From contig DATNPK010000025.1 of assembly GCA_036703275.1 (NCBI GenBank), forward strand, positions 1 through 64,000: a DNA stretch of 64,000 nucleotides, read 5' to 3'. The notes beneath the pieces are model-generated. The model did not search any database and was not told where the DNA came from. It saw only the letters and a program-made list of their open reading frames with translations. How positions within the stretch are numbered: the stretch's first letter is position 1; each line of letters starts with the position of its first letter. A program made the translations under genes and the position numbers. Source of the stretch: Coleofasciculaceae cyanobacterium (GTDB taxonomy: Bacteria; Cyanobacteriota; Cyanobacteriia; Cyanobacteriales; Xenococcaceae). Below are positions 29,475 to 37,594 of this stretch, piece after piece.

Positions 29475-30497
29475 TTAGTTAACCTCTTTTAATAATTGAA
29501 CGATCGCTTTTCTAATAAACGCTTCATCTTCAGGATTTTGATAGGGATTTCCCGCCCGATGTCCCCAAATTGAAGGAATAGGTAGATATTCGGCATTAGG
29601 AATTAAATCCGCTTCGATTTTGCAGTCTTCTGGGGTAAAGTACAAGTCGGTTGTAGCTGGCATAACTAGAGTTTTAGCAGTAATCGATCCCAGTGCCTGT
29701 CGATAGTTTCCTTGATAAGTTGGATTATTACCCACATCACAATGCAACCAGGTATCGATCATTGTCAATAAATTATGCGGATCGCGTTGGCGGTAATTAG
29801 CTTCCCAACCTCGTAATAAATAATCATCTAAAGACTCGTAACCAAACTGGTCATAAACTTTTTCTCGATAGTAAGCTTGGGATGCTGCCCAACTGGCATA
29901 AATACGGGCAAAAGCTTTAAATCCGCGATCGGGAATGCCATCAAACCCATTACCATTCCAAGCAGGATCGGCTGTTAGGGCAGTGCGTAAACTCTGTAAG
30001 AATATCTTGTTGTGTGCGGTAGTTTTGGCTGTGCCACACAAAGCAGCTATACGCTTAACGCGATCGGGATATAACGCCCCCCAATGATATGCTTGCTGCG
30101 CCCCCATCGACCAACCATAGACTAAGGCTATTTTCTCGATCTTAAATACTTTTTCTAATAATTGTTTTTGGGCGCGGATATTATCTAAATGAGTAAAGTA
30201 AAATCCTGATTCAGCTAATTTACAGACTCGATCGTTACTAGGAGAACTAGATAAGCCATTCCCCAGCATATTAGGAATAATCACAAAATGTTGACTGGGA
30301 TCGAGAATGCTGTCGCAACGAATTAACCATTCAATATCCGTGTGATTTGCCCCGTAGGAAGTGGGATACAAGATAACGTTAGAGAGTGTTTGATTTAATT
30401 CCCCATAGGTTTTATATACTATGCTTGCTTCTGGTAATATCGCCCCACATTGTAGAGAAAAACCTTTGATTGTGAATTGATTTGTAGTGTCGTTCAT
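29475..30497 (-). CDS. MetX-like alpha/beta hydrolase (homoserine O-acetyltransferase family)
   Basis: The 340-residue protein follows the MetX fold: conserved NMLGNGLSSSPS, nucleophile elbow YGWSMGAQQ with Ser130, then PATTDLYFTPEDC with the presumed catalytic Asp, and WGHRAGNP with the presumed catalytic His near the C-terminus. True MetX enzymes carry GGSMGG at the elbow and a different acyl-acceptor motif, so this may be a related hydrolase or acyltransferase, not a methionine enzyme. The maturase remnant of a group II intron touches its stop codon. Confidence 0.75.
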   Translation of the reverse strand: MNDTTNQFTIKGFSLQCGAILPEASIVYKTYGELNQTLSNVILYPTSYGANHTDIEWLIRCDSILDPSQHFVIIPNMLGNGLSSSPSNDRVCKLAESGFYFTHLDNIRAQKQLLEKVFKIEKIALVYGWSMGAQQAYHWGALYPDRVKRIAALCGTAKTTAHNKIFLQSLRTALTADPAWNGNGFDGIPDRGFKAFARIYASWAASQAYYREKVYDQFGYESLDDYLLRGWEANYRQRDPHNLLTMIDTWLHCDVGNNPTYQGNYRQALGSITAKTLVMPATTDLYFTPEDCKIEADLIPNAEYLPIPSIWGHRAGNPYQNPEDEAFIRKAIVQLLKEVN

Positions 30498-30560
30498 AAT
30501 TTTTGCAGTGCGTTTTTTAAACCACCCTTACCCCAGATTAGTTACGTTGTTTCGATTTAT

Positions 30561-31711
30561 TTAGTTTAAATTTTGACTCAAATAACCCTGAGAATATGCT
30601 TGATGTATGGCTTGAATACGGGTACGAGAATTTAACTTATTTACTGCGTTGTTGACGTGAAATTTAAGGGTACGATCGCTGATAAACAACTTCTGGGCAA
30701 TTTGGCGATCGCGCATTCCCTTAGCTAAGAGTTGAATTACCTCTTGTTCTCGATCACAAACAGATGCAGTTAATTTAGGTTGATCGCGATAGGGCAGAGA
30801 TAATTGAACCTGAATAATATTGTCATTGGTATCGATTGATAATTTACCACCCATATTAGTAATAGCAGCAGTAATCTCCTCAAAGGCTGTTTTCGTCTGT
30901 GGATCTGAGTTGGACAACATTGCTTCTAAATATAGGCGATCGCTTTCATAAGACAAACGGCAATAATTACAGCGATTGACCTGAAGAACTTCCGCCGTTT
31001 TCAATAAGATATAGTTGCCAGAAATAGACAAAGGGTGTTTTTTCTCTACCAGCATTAGGGCAATATTAGTTAAAATAACCGATATTTGCTCACAAAGGGG
31101 TTTATTTGTCCATAAACGTGGATTATCAAAACGCGCTCGCACTGTTAATTCCTGTTGATATAGTTGAGCGTTATTTAAAGCTACTGCTACCGAACTACAG
31201 AGTATTCTTAAGGCTTCTAAAAACTCGACCTCCATTGATTGATGGCTAAAAACTGCTAGCACTCCAACTGCCTCCCCTGCAATAGTTAGAGGTAACCCAG
31301 CAAAACCACAAATACTATTGGCGATCGCCGATTGACGCTCTTTTACCAAGTCTCTTCTGCTAACTGGTTACTCAAAAAAGGAATACAGTTTTGCGCAATT
31401 TTTCCGACTTTATAAGCATCCATCGGCACTAAAGCAAAATCCCCATCCAAACGGGTATACAATCCTGAAGAAGCTACTAGTTTCAAAGCCATGCGATCTG
31501 CTTCCACTAGCCAAATACGGATAAAGGAACAGTTAAACCTGTCTATCAAACCATTAGTTATTTGAGATGCGATCGCTTCAGGTTCGAGATAACCAGACAG
31601 ACTTTGATTAAGAATAGCAATATTTCGTAGTTCAAATAGCAGTCGAGTCGAGTTGATTAAGACGTGGTTGTCATCAGACACAAGATAAGAAATAAATAAG
31701 CTATTATCCAC
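30561..31711 (-). pseudogene. GAF-domain LuxR-type transcriptional regulator split by a frameshift
   Basis: Two frames on the minus strand, 31711-31343 and 31349-30561, together encode one protein. The first ends FLSNQLAEETW and the second begins VKERQSAIANSICGFAGLPL, which is the continuous GAF-domain sequence expected (W-VKERQ). Adding one G in TGGTA (about 31347) restores a single frame of about 383 residues. The C-terminal part is a LuxR helix-turn-helix (CDREQEVIQLLAKGMRDRQ, then LFISDRTLKFHVNNAVNKL). The product is either broken or a sequencing error. An intact version would sense a ligand through GAF and bind DNA. Confidence 0.85.
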
Positions 31712-31719
31712 TATCGTGA

Positions 31720-32157
31720 TACAAGTTACCTAACTATCCTGTATTCAAAGTTACGCGATGGCAAGAAACAGATGCCGATCGATGGCAGCAGCTACAGCAA
31801 GAACTAGTTAAAGGCGATCGCTGGATTATTGATGGTAATTACGGTAGTACAATCGAGATTCGATTAGCAGCAGATACGATTATTTGGCTCGATTTAAATC
31901 GCTATTTGTGTTTATGGCGTGTTTTCCGTGTTTTCAACAGATATTTAGAGTATAACGGCAAAACAAGACCAAATATGGCTGCTGAATGCCCAGAGAGATT
32001 GAACTGGGAATTTTTACAATATGTGTGGAACTTTCCTAAACTACACCGTATGATAATTATCAACAAGCTAGCAGAGCAACGGAGTAAAGAAATTATTATT
32101 CTGCAAAATCCTCGTCAGGTGTTAAATTTGCTGAAGCGAATAAATCATGCAGCATAA
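31720..32157 (+). pseudogene. FlaR/adenylate-kinase-like P-loop protein lacking its N-terminus
   Basis: An open frame from 31720 has no ATG until 31906, and a stop at 32155-32157. The translated part WQETDADRWQQLQQELVKGD, then WIIDGNYGSTIEIRLAAADT-like text (here RLAADTIIWLDLN), NGKTRPNMAAECPERLNWEF and IIILQNPRQV matches topology-modulation/FlaR-type kinases. These begin with a P-loop of about 40 residues, which is absent here. The GAF-LuxR gene starts on the other strand at 31711, so an insertion or rearrangement removed the 5' end. Its final stop overlaps the next ATG by one base. Confidence 0.75.
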
Positions 32158-32969
32158 TGAAACCACTGCTTTTAAATTTAGTTACGGCGATATCTTCGAC
32201 TAGCCCTAAAGGATTAGCTAACGCGTCCTTCGCGATCGCTTTACTGACAGCTACGCCTCAATCAATAGTTGCTCGGGAATGGTCAGAAATTGAATCTAGG
32301 GGAGAATTAAAAGTCGCTGTTAAAGATAATTTGCGTCCTTTAGGTTTTACTAATCAAGATGGTAATTTAGTCGGCTTAGAAATTGATATTGCTCGTAAAT
32401 TAGCCGAAGAATTATTGGAAGATAGAGAAGCTCTAGAATTTATACCTGTAGATAATAAAGAGCGATTGCAGGTAATTTTAGAAGATGAGGTAGATATAGC
32501 GATCGCCAGAGTAGCTGTTACTACTTCTCGTAGCAGAATAGTCGATTTTAGCCCTTATTATTATTTAGACGGAACAGGAATAATTACCAAAAATCCTGAG
32601 ATTAAAAATTTAGGCAGGTTAGCTTCAGATCGGATTGCCGTACTCAAAAAGTCTGCCACCATTGCCGTAGTTCGTAATCGATTACCTAATGCAACTTTAA
32701 TTGGCGCCGACTCTTATCAAGAAGCCTTAAAATTGCTGGAAACCAATCGGGCTGATGCCTTTGCGGGCGATCGCTCTGTTTTAACAGGTTGGATACAAGA
32801 ATATCCTGCCTATAATCTGCTTCCAGAAAGACTATCAGGGGCTGCCTTAGCAGTAGTAATGCCTAAAGGTTTACAGTATAGGGAATTACGTTCAAAAGTC
32901 AATCAGGCGATCTCTGAATGGAAAGAGTCTGGTTGGTTAGACTCAAGAATTAAATACTGGGGGCTGTAA
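32157..32969 (+). CDS. Amino-acid ABC transporter-type substrate-binding protein (SBP_bac_3)
   Basis: The 270-residue protein begins with a signal-like hydrophobic stretch (PLLLNLVTAISST, then FAIALLTATPQSIVA). The mature part follows the glutamine/arginine-binding protein fold: GELKVAVKDNLRPLGFTNQDG, LVGLEIDIARKLAEELL, then ARVAVTTSRSRIVDFSPYY. It would bind a polar amino acid in the periplasm. No permease or ATPase is adjacent. The start codon ATG at 32157 overlaps the stop of the broken kinase frame by one base, so translation may have been coupled to it. Confidence 0.85.
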   Translation: MKPLLLNLVTAISSTSPKGLANASFAIALLTATPQSIVAREWSEIESRGELKVAVKDNLRPLGFTNQDGNLVGLEIDIARKLAEELLEDREALEFIPVDNKERLQVILEDEVDIAIARVAVTTSRSRIVDFSPYYYLDGTGIITKNPEIKNLGRLASDRIAVLKKSATIAVVRNRLPNATLIGADSYQEALKLLETNRADAFAGDRSVLTGWIQEYPAYNLLPERLSGAALAVVMPKGLQYRELRSKVNQAISEWKESGWLDSRIKYWGL

Positions 32970-33367
32970 TACTAAATCTTTGGATAGAACACTTTCACAA
33001 GTCAGCCAATATTGGCTACACTCAATGCGATAAGTGCGACACGAAGTTAGTCCGTGCATGATAAGCGGAGCAAATGCTTACTTCATACCGCTCCGAGACC
33101 GAAGGGCGGAGTGCGGTTTATCCGTGAATCCGTGATTGGCAAATCATGCACGGGCAAGCCGCTTCGTAAATTATGCACGGGTGTAAAGTCAGAAGTCCCC
33201 TCATTCGAGGACAAGCCACAAGGGGATAACATCAGAGGAGTTATAGCTACTTTAAGTCAAGAGTACTTTATTAATCGGATTTAGTGTAATTAATGGCGTT
33301 GCTAATTTAGCGATCGCTAATTTTTGGTCAGACACAATCTCAATCAAAAAACTCAATCAAGAAAGAT
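32970..33367. other. Intergenic region with palindrome and hairpin-repeat copy
   Basis: This 398-base stretch contains a perfect 14-base palindrome AGCCAATATTGGCT (33004-33017) and a degenerate copy of the dispersed hairpin repeat (about 33050-33200), with three occurrences of TGCACGGG or its complement-like form. An apparent 76-codon frame runs through the repeat (33054-33284) but is built of repeat sequence. I do not regard it as a gene. Confidence 0.6.
33050..33200. repeat. Dispersed hairpin repeat, copy A
   Basis: It shares CAAATCATGCACGGGCA (33138-33154) with copy C at 55898-55914, and AAAGTCAGAAG at its right end. The arms are degenerate compared with copy C. It contains GCGGAGC / GCTCCG pairs around 33065-33096. 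The repeat lies between unrelated genes. Confidence 0.65.
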
Positions 33368-33739
33368 TTATTGCGGATTTGAATTAATGGGCAAAAACCA
33401 TTCGATAATCTTGACTGCCAGAAATCCACAGCCCAAACCAGCAACGTTAGCTGTAAGATCCTTAAACTCCCCGTATCGATTGACATAGGGTTGAATTAGT
33501 TCGATCGCTCCACTCCAGGCAATAAAAAACAGGCTGATGATTAGCCAATAATTGGGTTTTCTCAAGGCTGTCGGGATCATTAGCGCGGCATAGGCAATAA
33601 AATGATGAGCTTTGTCTGTGCCAGGTACAGGAGGTAAACTTTTTAATGGCCAAACGGACAAGACTGTAATGACTGTAAGAATAAACAGCGTGGTGAATAT
33701 CCAGTACTTTCTGATGGAAACTAATAGTGCAATCATCAA
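33368..33739 (-). CDS. VanZ-like family membrane protein
   Basis: The 123-residue protein has four hydrophobic segments. The VanZ-like family signature is GTDKAHHFIAYAALM, followed by a middle span and the acidic pair IELIQPYVNRYGEFKDLTANVAG near the C-terminal. Small VanZ-like proteins of cyanobacteria are of unknown function; the namesake is linked to teicoplanin resistance, which is not implied. The start ATG at 33739 is preceded by AT-rich sequence. Confidence 0.85.
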   Translation of the reverse strand: MMIALLVSIRKYWIFTTLFILTVITVLSVWPLKSLPPVPGTDKAHHFIAYAALMIPTALRKPNYWLIISLFFIAWSGAIELIQPYVNRYGEFKDLTANVAGLGCGFLAVKIIEWFLPINSNPQ

Positions 33740-33982
33740 ATATTTGCCAAAAATAAACTAGTTATAGATAATTTCTCCTAAAAATCAGCTTTTGTACAGT
33801 TTACTAAGCTTTTCGGTTGAGTAGAACACACAAGTCACATTGTGCTAAAGCATACACCTTCGGATATCCTGCGGGAAGAGGAAATTCTAAAAGCTAAAAG
33901 CTAGTTAATCAACAGCGTAGTCTATCAAGCATGAAAACTGCTGTAAAGCGATCGCCAAAAAGTAGTTCACTCATTTTAGAAA

Positions 33983-34393
33983 ATGAGAGTTAAAATCGTC
34001 GTGAAATATCTGGCTAGATCGATGAAAGATTCTCTCAAAAGTAATCAAAACACTTTAACTCAAGCTGAATTAGCTAGTCAGATAAAGCTAATCAATGTTG
34101 CCGAAATAGAGATACTTCAAGCAGTTTTATTCGTAATTAATACCCAATACTTCCAAGATAAGCAATATTTAGAACCAGCTTTAGTCTGTGCCTTACTCCT
34201 CAACCATATTTAAGTTCCTAGTCTCTACGCTACATCTCCTCGCGGATATTTGAAGCAGCAAAAAGAATATGGCAAAAGATGTCAAGATAATATTCAAAAA
34301 AATCTTTTACCTTGGGCAATTGAAATGATAAAACAAAATCGTCTTTGCACCTTAGATAAAAGATATAGTCATGGCGAGAAACTCAAATTTTAA
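33983..34393 (+). pseudogene. ComFB-like protein gene interrupted by an in-frame stop
   Basis: The first frame (33983-34213, 76 codons) ends ALLLNHI-stop. Reading on in the same frame for 59 codons gives VPSLYATSPRGYLKQQKEYG, which matches the conserved block of late-competence ComFB-domain proteins (ALNRLPPLYAT in typical members). The neighbouring gene has LNHESVPALY at the same place, so a serine codon TCA changed to TAA is a simple explanation. A later start (ATG at 34022) is possible. The product is truncated unless the stop is read through. Confidence 0.7.
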
Positions 34394-34736
34394 GCAGTTC
34401 AGAACTGCCTCTTGGCGAGAAATCAAGCATGGTAAACATCTTAAGGTAGGACAAAACGATATTTTCGATTTGCTTGCTAACCTTAGCTTGACTAATCTGA
34501 TTGAAGGAGAAGTCATTGCTGATGCTTATAGTCATATCAAAACCGACTATGTCCTCGTTAGCGATCGCCTAAATTTATCTGATGTCTGCGCTCTAGTTTT
34601 AAATCATGAAAGCGTGCCTGCTCTTTATCGTATTACTATATTTCTTTGGACAACAGTAAATAAACGCTTGATATTTTTCACAAGAGATAAAAAAATCTTA
34701 TATTACGGCAAGAAAAATCATCCCAAAAGTGTATAA
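34371..34736 (+). CDS. ComFB-like hypothetical protein, possible relative of the broken upstream gene
   Basis: The 121-residue protein has no signal peptide. LSDVCALVLNHESVPALY is similar to ComFB-type DVIAYALNRLPPLYAT and to the broken upstream gene. The region before it (LANLSLTNLIEGEVIADAY) and after it (ITIFLWTTVNKRLIFFTRD) is not assigned. It overlaps the upstream pseudogene by 23 bases in another frame. ComFB proteins in cyanobacteria have been linked to second-messenger and motility or competence control, but a role for this divergent copy is only a guess. Confidence 0.5.
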   Translation: MARNSNFKQFRTASWREIKHGKHLKVGQNDIFDLLANLSLTNLIEGEVIADAYSHIKTDYVLVSDRLNLSDVCALVLNHESVPALYRITIFLWTTVNKRLIFFTRDKKILYYGKKNHPKSV

Positions 34737-34867
34737 CTTTTAAACCCATAATGTGTATTAAACAATATTTATAACTATTAATAGATTCAAAGACTCTACT
34801 TTAGATAGAAACAATATTTCATAATTTTTTTTATGGTTTGTAAGAGACCAATAATAAGGAGTCAATA

Positions 34868-35425
34868 ATGGAAAGATTAATTAAATTTATAAAGTCGATC
34901 AAACTAAAGCAAATACTAACGGTATTTTTGGCAGGTTCATTGCTAGTAATTAGTACAGCCTGTAATAAAGATAACATTGCCCAAGCCAAAGGAAAGGAAT
35001 ACACCGAAACCTCTCAAAGAGCAATGTCCGATACCTCCGATAAAGATAAAATGGGTGAGCAATCTTTTCAGGGTGGCATGAACAAGTATAACGACGATCC
35101 CCGCTATGATTCAGGCACTGCTGCTGGTAAAACTAAAACGCTAATAGACACAGCAGAACGCCGTAAAGCCGACGACCTGGGCGAATATGGTGATAATGTG
35201 TTAGAACGCTCAGTATTTAATAAAGATGTAGACGAAAAAGCCCTAAAAGGATTTTCTCGTAAATTGGAATACAATAAAGATAAAGCCGCAGATTACGTTG
35301 ACGACAAATCTGACAAGTTAAAAAATAATCTTGAAAGAGTTCCTGGCGAAAGCAAAAGAGTATTTGATGAAGCGGTAGATAATGCTAAAGGTGCCATAGA
35401 TGATCGAGTAGTGCTACCGGAATAA
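34868..35425 (+). CDS. Lipoprotein of stress-related type (DUF6658-like)
   Basis: The 185-residue protein has an N-terminal leader ending in a lipobox (LVISTAC, Cys at about 32), then a highly polar, charged region rich in Asp, Lys and Glu with no hydrophobic core. The pattern KQILTVFLAGSLLVISTACN followed by a long hydrophilic stretch with an NAKGAIDD-type end resembles cyanobacterial DUF6658 proteins. I recall these only by similarity, so the family name is tentative. A good ribosome-binding site (AAGGAG) lies before ATG 34868. It is probably anchored at the cell surface or in the thylakoid lumen. Confidence 0.6.
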   Translation: MERLIKFIKSIKLKQILTVFLAGSLLVISTACNKDNIAQAKGKEYTETSQRAMSDTSDKDKMGEQSFQGGMNKYNDDPRYDSGTAAGKTKTLIDTAERRKADDLGEYGDNVLERSVFNKDVDEKALKGFSRKLEYNKDKAADYVDDKSDKLKNNLERVPGESKRVFDEAVDNAKGAIDDRVVLPE

Positions 35426-35461
35426 TAACTTTGAGCAAGATGTAACCTAAATTCGTCAGAG

Positions 35462-35550
35462 AAACCTCGTCGTCCTCAACAAATTAGTTCTATATGCCCC
35501 AATCATGGAGATCCTAGACTTATTGGAGGATAAATGGAACGACGGGGTTT
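35462..35550. repeat. Long-spaced inverted repeat with a T-rich right end
   Basis: AAACCTCGTCGT (35462-35473) and ACGACGGGGTTT (35539-35550) are 12-base arms that pair with one wobble. The 65-base loop has a small inner stem ATCCT/AGGAT. TTCT follows the right arm. It may be a transcription terminator of the lipoprotein gene or a mobile-element remnant. Translated in one frame the loop holds CPNHGDPRLIGG, which vaguely recalls a transposase zinc pair but is too short to judge. Confidence 0.45.
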
Positions 35551-35607
35551 TTCTAAATGCCTTTGGCGGTAAGTTACTCAAGGCGCGATTTCTTCGCATC
35601 TTCAATC

Positions 35608-36123
35608 ATGGCAAAATTTGATTACTCTCTAGACTATGCTAATTTAAATTTTCGCGATCGCCCCGATCTCTACCGCGTGGGCAAAGGAGAACAAGGGGTT
35701 TTGTTGGTTGAACCTTATAAGTCTGAAATATTACCCCATTGGCGATTTAAGAATCCCGAAATAGCTACTAAATCCAGCGAAAAAATTTATCAAATGTTCC
35801 TGCAATATTTAGATAATGACGATTTTGTTGGTGCAGACATGGCGCGTAAGTTTATCCAGATGGGGTACACCAGATCCAGGCGTTATGCTAATCATAAGAG
35901 TGGTAAAAAATACCGCACTAATCCTCAAAAGGCAGAATCTAAAGCAGCCGAGAAAGAAGCACGAAAAGAACTACTACCCTTGGAGGTAGATCCGATCAAA
36001 GCCAAGTCAGCAGAAATATTTAAGGCAAAGTGGCAACAAGCAAAAACTAATCGTAAATACCAACAACTATTGCAGCAACACCAGCAAAAATACGCAACGG
36101 ATCATGGGACAAAAGCAAATTAG
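35608..36123 (+). CDS. DUF4385 family protein
   Basis: The 171-residue cytoplasmic protein carries the DUF4385 pattern: FDYSLDYANLNFRDRPDLYR, then VGKGEQGVLLVEPYKSEILP, HWRFKNPEIA and DFVGADMARKFIQMGYTR. I placed the start at ATG 35608, because the conserved region starts there and the preceding 17 codons (from 35557) lack resemblance. The C-terminal 60 residues are lysine-rich. Its function is unknown. It overlaps the next gene by 20 bases. Confidence 0.8.
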   Translation: MAKFDYSLDYANLNFRDRPDLYRVGKGEQGVLLVEPYKSEILPHWRFKNPEIATKSSEKIYQMFLQYLDNDDFVGADMARKFIQMGYTRSRRYANHKSGKKYRTNPQKAESKAAEKEARKELLPLEVDPIKAKSAEIFKAKWQQAKTNRKYQQLLQQHQQKYATDHGTKAN

Positions 36124-36325
36124 AACAGGTTCACCCGTATCCTGGGATTGGGGCAACGGTACCGCCCAAGGTAAGGTAAAAGAAATTCACCAGGAAAAAA
36201 TAACTAAAAAAATTAAAGGGAGTGAGGTTACACGCAACGGTGAGAAAGATAACCCTGCTTACTTAATTGAGCAAGAAGACGGTACGCAAGTATTAAAGCT
36301 CAAAAGCGAATTGAATGAAGGATAG
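36104..36325 (+). CDS. DUF2945 (hypervirulence-associated TUDOR-like) small protein
   Basis: The 73-residue protein fits the DUF2945 family: GSPVSWDWGNGTAQGKVKEI, later NPAYLIEQEDGTQVLKLKSEL. Such small SH3/TUDOR-like proteins occur in many bacteria and fungi; the biochemical role is unknown. It overlaps DUF4385 by 20 bases in another frame, so coupling of the two is likely. A possible 51-codon frame (36315-36470) overlaps its end. Confidence 0.8.
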   Translation: MGQKQIRTGSPVSWDWGNGTAQGKVKEIHQEKITKKIKGSEVTRNGEKDNPAYLIEQEDGTQVLKLKSELNEG

Positions 36326-36470
36326 TTCACTCAATAATCAACAGCGATCGCCATTAGCTCTCAACACTAAATCTGATTCGGAAAACTCACTTTCGGTGAG
36401 TAGTTTGAACCAGGCTAAAAATCTGTTGCCTGCACTCAATTTTGACTGGGTGGATCTCAACAGGATTTAG
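36315..36470 (+). CDS. Possible 51-residue small protein overlapping the DUF2945 gene end
   Basis: An ATG frame of 51 codons runs 36315-36470 in a different frame, overlapping the previous gene by 11 bases. The product is Ser/Asn/Leu-rich (start MKDSSLNNQQRSPLAL, end DWVDLNRI). No ribosome-binding site is strong. A small hairpin ACTCAC-TTTCG-GTGAGT (36385-36401) lies within it, which might rather be an mRNA structure. It may not be coding. Confidence 0.2.
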   Translation: MKDSSLNNQQRSPLALNTKSDSENSLSVSSLNQAKNLLPALNFDWVDLNRI

Positions 36471-36585
36471 TATAACTACTTCTGCATTACTAATTGATGA
36501 CATAAAGCAAGAAGCTCATTCCCTGGTTAGATGCGATCGTTTTTAATCCCATGCAAGATTGTGGGCAGTTGTATATTGTCGCTGA

Positions 36586-37482
36586 TTGATGCAGATCCGA
36601 GTTAAACCAATTTTTAAATTAATTAAAGAAGCCTTCGGTGAATGGCAGCAAGATAAAGCTTCGATGCTGGCTGCTGCTTTGGCTTACTATACGGTATTTT
36701 CGATCGCGCCACTGTTGGTTATTGCGATCGCGATCGCTGGTGCGGTTTTTGGCCAAGATGCTGCTCAGGGTGAAATTGTATCTCAAATCAATCAGTTGGT
36801 AGGACAAGAGGGAGCTGAAGCAATTGAAACGATTTTAGCTAATGCAAATCGACCACAGCTTGGTAACTTAGCATCAATTATTAGTCTGGTGGTGTTGTTT
36901 ATCGGTGCGTCTGGCGTGTTTGCTCAACTACAGGAAGCTTTAAATACTGTTTGGAACGTTAAAGCCAACCCAAATGCGGGTATTTGGGAATTTGTTCGTA
37001 AGCGACTATTATCTTTCGGTATGGTACTGGCGATCGGCTTTTTACTGCTAGTATCTCTTGTCCTGAGTGCTATATTATCTGGCATTGGTAAGTTAGAAAT
37101 TAACTTGCTTTCTGGTTTTACTCCCCTGTGGCGATTAGTTAATTTTGTCGTTTCTTTTGGCTCGATCAGTTTATTATTTGCCCTAATTTATAAGTATCTT
37201 CCCGATGCCAAAATACGCTGGAAGGATGTTTCGGTAGGAGCAATAATTACCGCCTTATTATTTACCATAGGCAAATTTTTAATCGGCTTGTATTTGGGTA
37301 GAGGCAGCTTGGGTTCAGCTTATGGTGCTGCTGGTTCTTTGATCGTTTTTTTAGCCTGGGTATTTTATTCAGCTCAAATTCTGTTGTTCGGCGCAGAGAT
37401 TACTCAAGTTTATGCTCGTAAATATGGCAAAAAAATTCGTCCCGACTCTCAAGCAAAGTATTCTCAATCTTCTAATAAATAA
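36586..37482 (+). CDS. YihY/BrkB family membrane protein
   Basis: The 298-residue protein has six or so membrane spans: ASMLAAALAYYTVFSIAPLL, then SIISLVVLFIGASGVFAQLQ, LNTVWNVK, and near the C-terminus GAAGSLIVFLAWVFYSAQIL with FGAEITQVYA. These are the hallmarks of the family (once thought to be RNase BN). The molecular role is not established; it may be an inner-membrane transporter. The gene stands alone in a region of stress-like small genes. The start ATG 36586 follows GATTG-type spacing. Confidence 0.9.
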   Translation: MMQIRVKPIFKLIKEAFGEWQQDKASMLAAALAYYTVFSIAPLLVIAIAIAGAVFGQDAAQGEIVSQINQLVGQEGAEAIETILANANRPQLGNLASIISLVVLFIGASGVFAQLQEALNTVWNVKANPNAGIWEFVRKRLLSFGMVLAIGFLLLVSLVLSAILSGIGKLEINLLSGFTPLWRLVNFVVSFGSISLLFALIYKYLPDAKIRWKDVSVGAIITALLFTIGKFLIGLYLGRGSLGSAYGAAGSLIVFLAWVFYSAQILLFGAEITQVYARKYGKKIRPDSQAKYSQSSNK

Positions 37483-37594
37483 CTATCCGAACTTGATATG
37501 ACATAGGAATTTGAACTGAAAAATATTAAATAAAAAATGCTCGACAGTAAATCTAAGCTTAATTAGATTTACTATCTGAGTAAGCAAATGCTGA

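Noticed and set aside
33054-33284. 76-codon open frame on the plus strand
   Set aside because: It runs through the dispersed hairpin repeat copy A, and its sequence reflects the repeat modules; no family resemblance.
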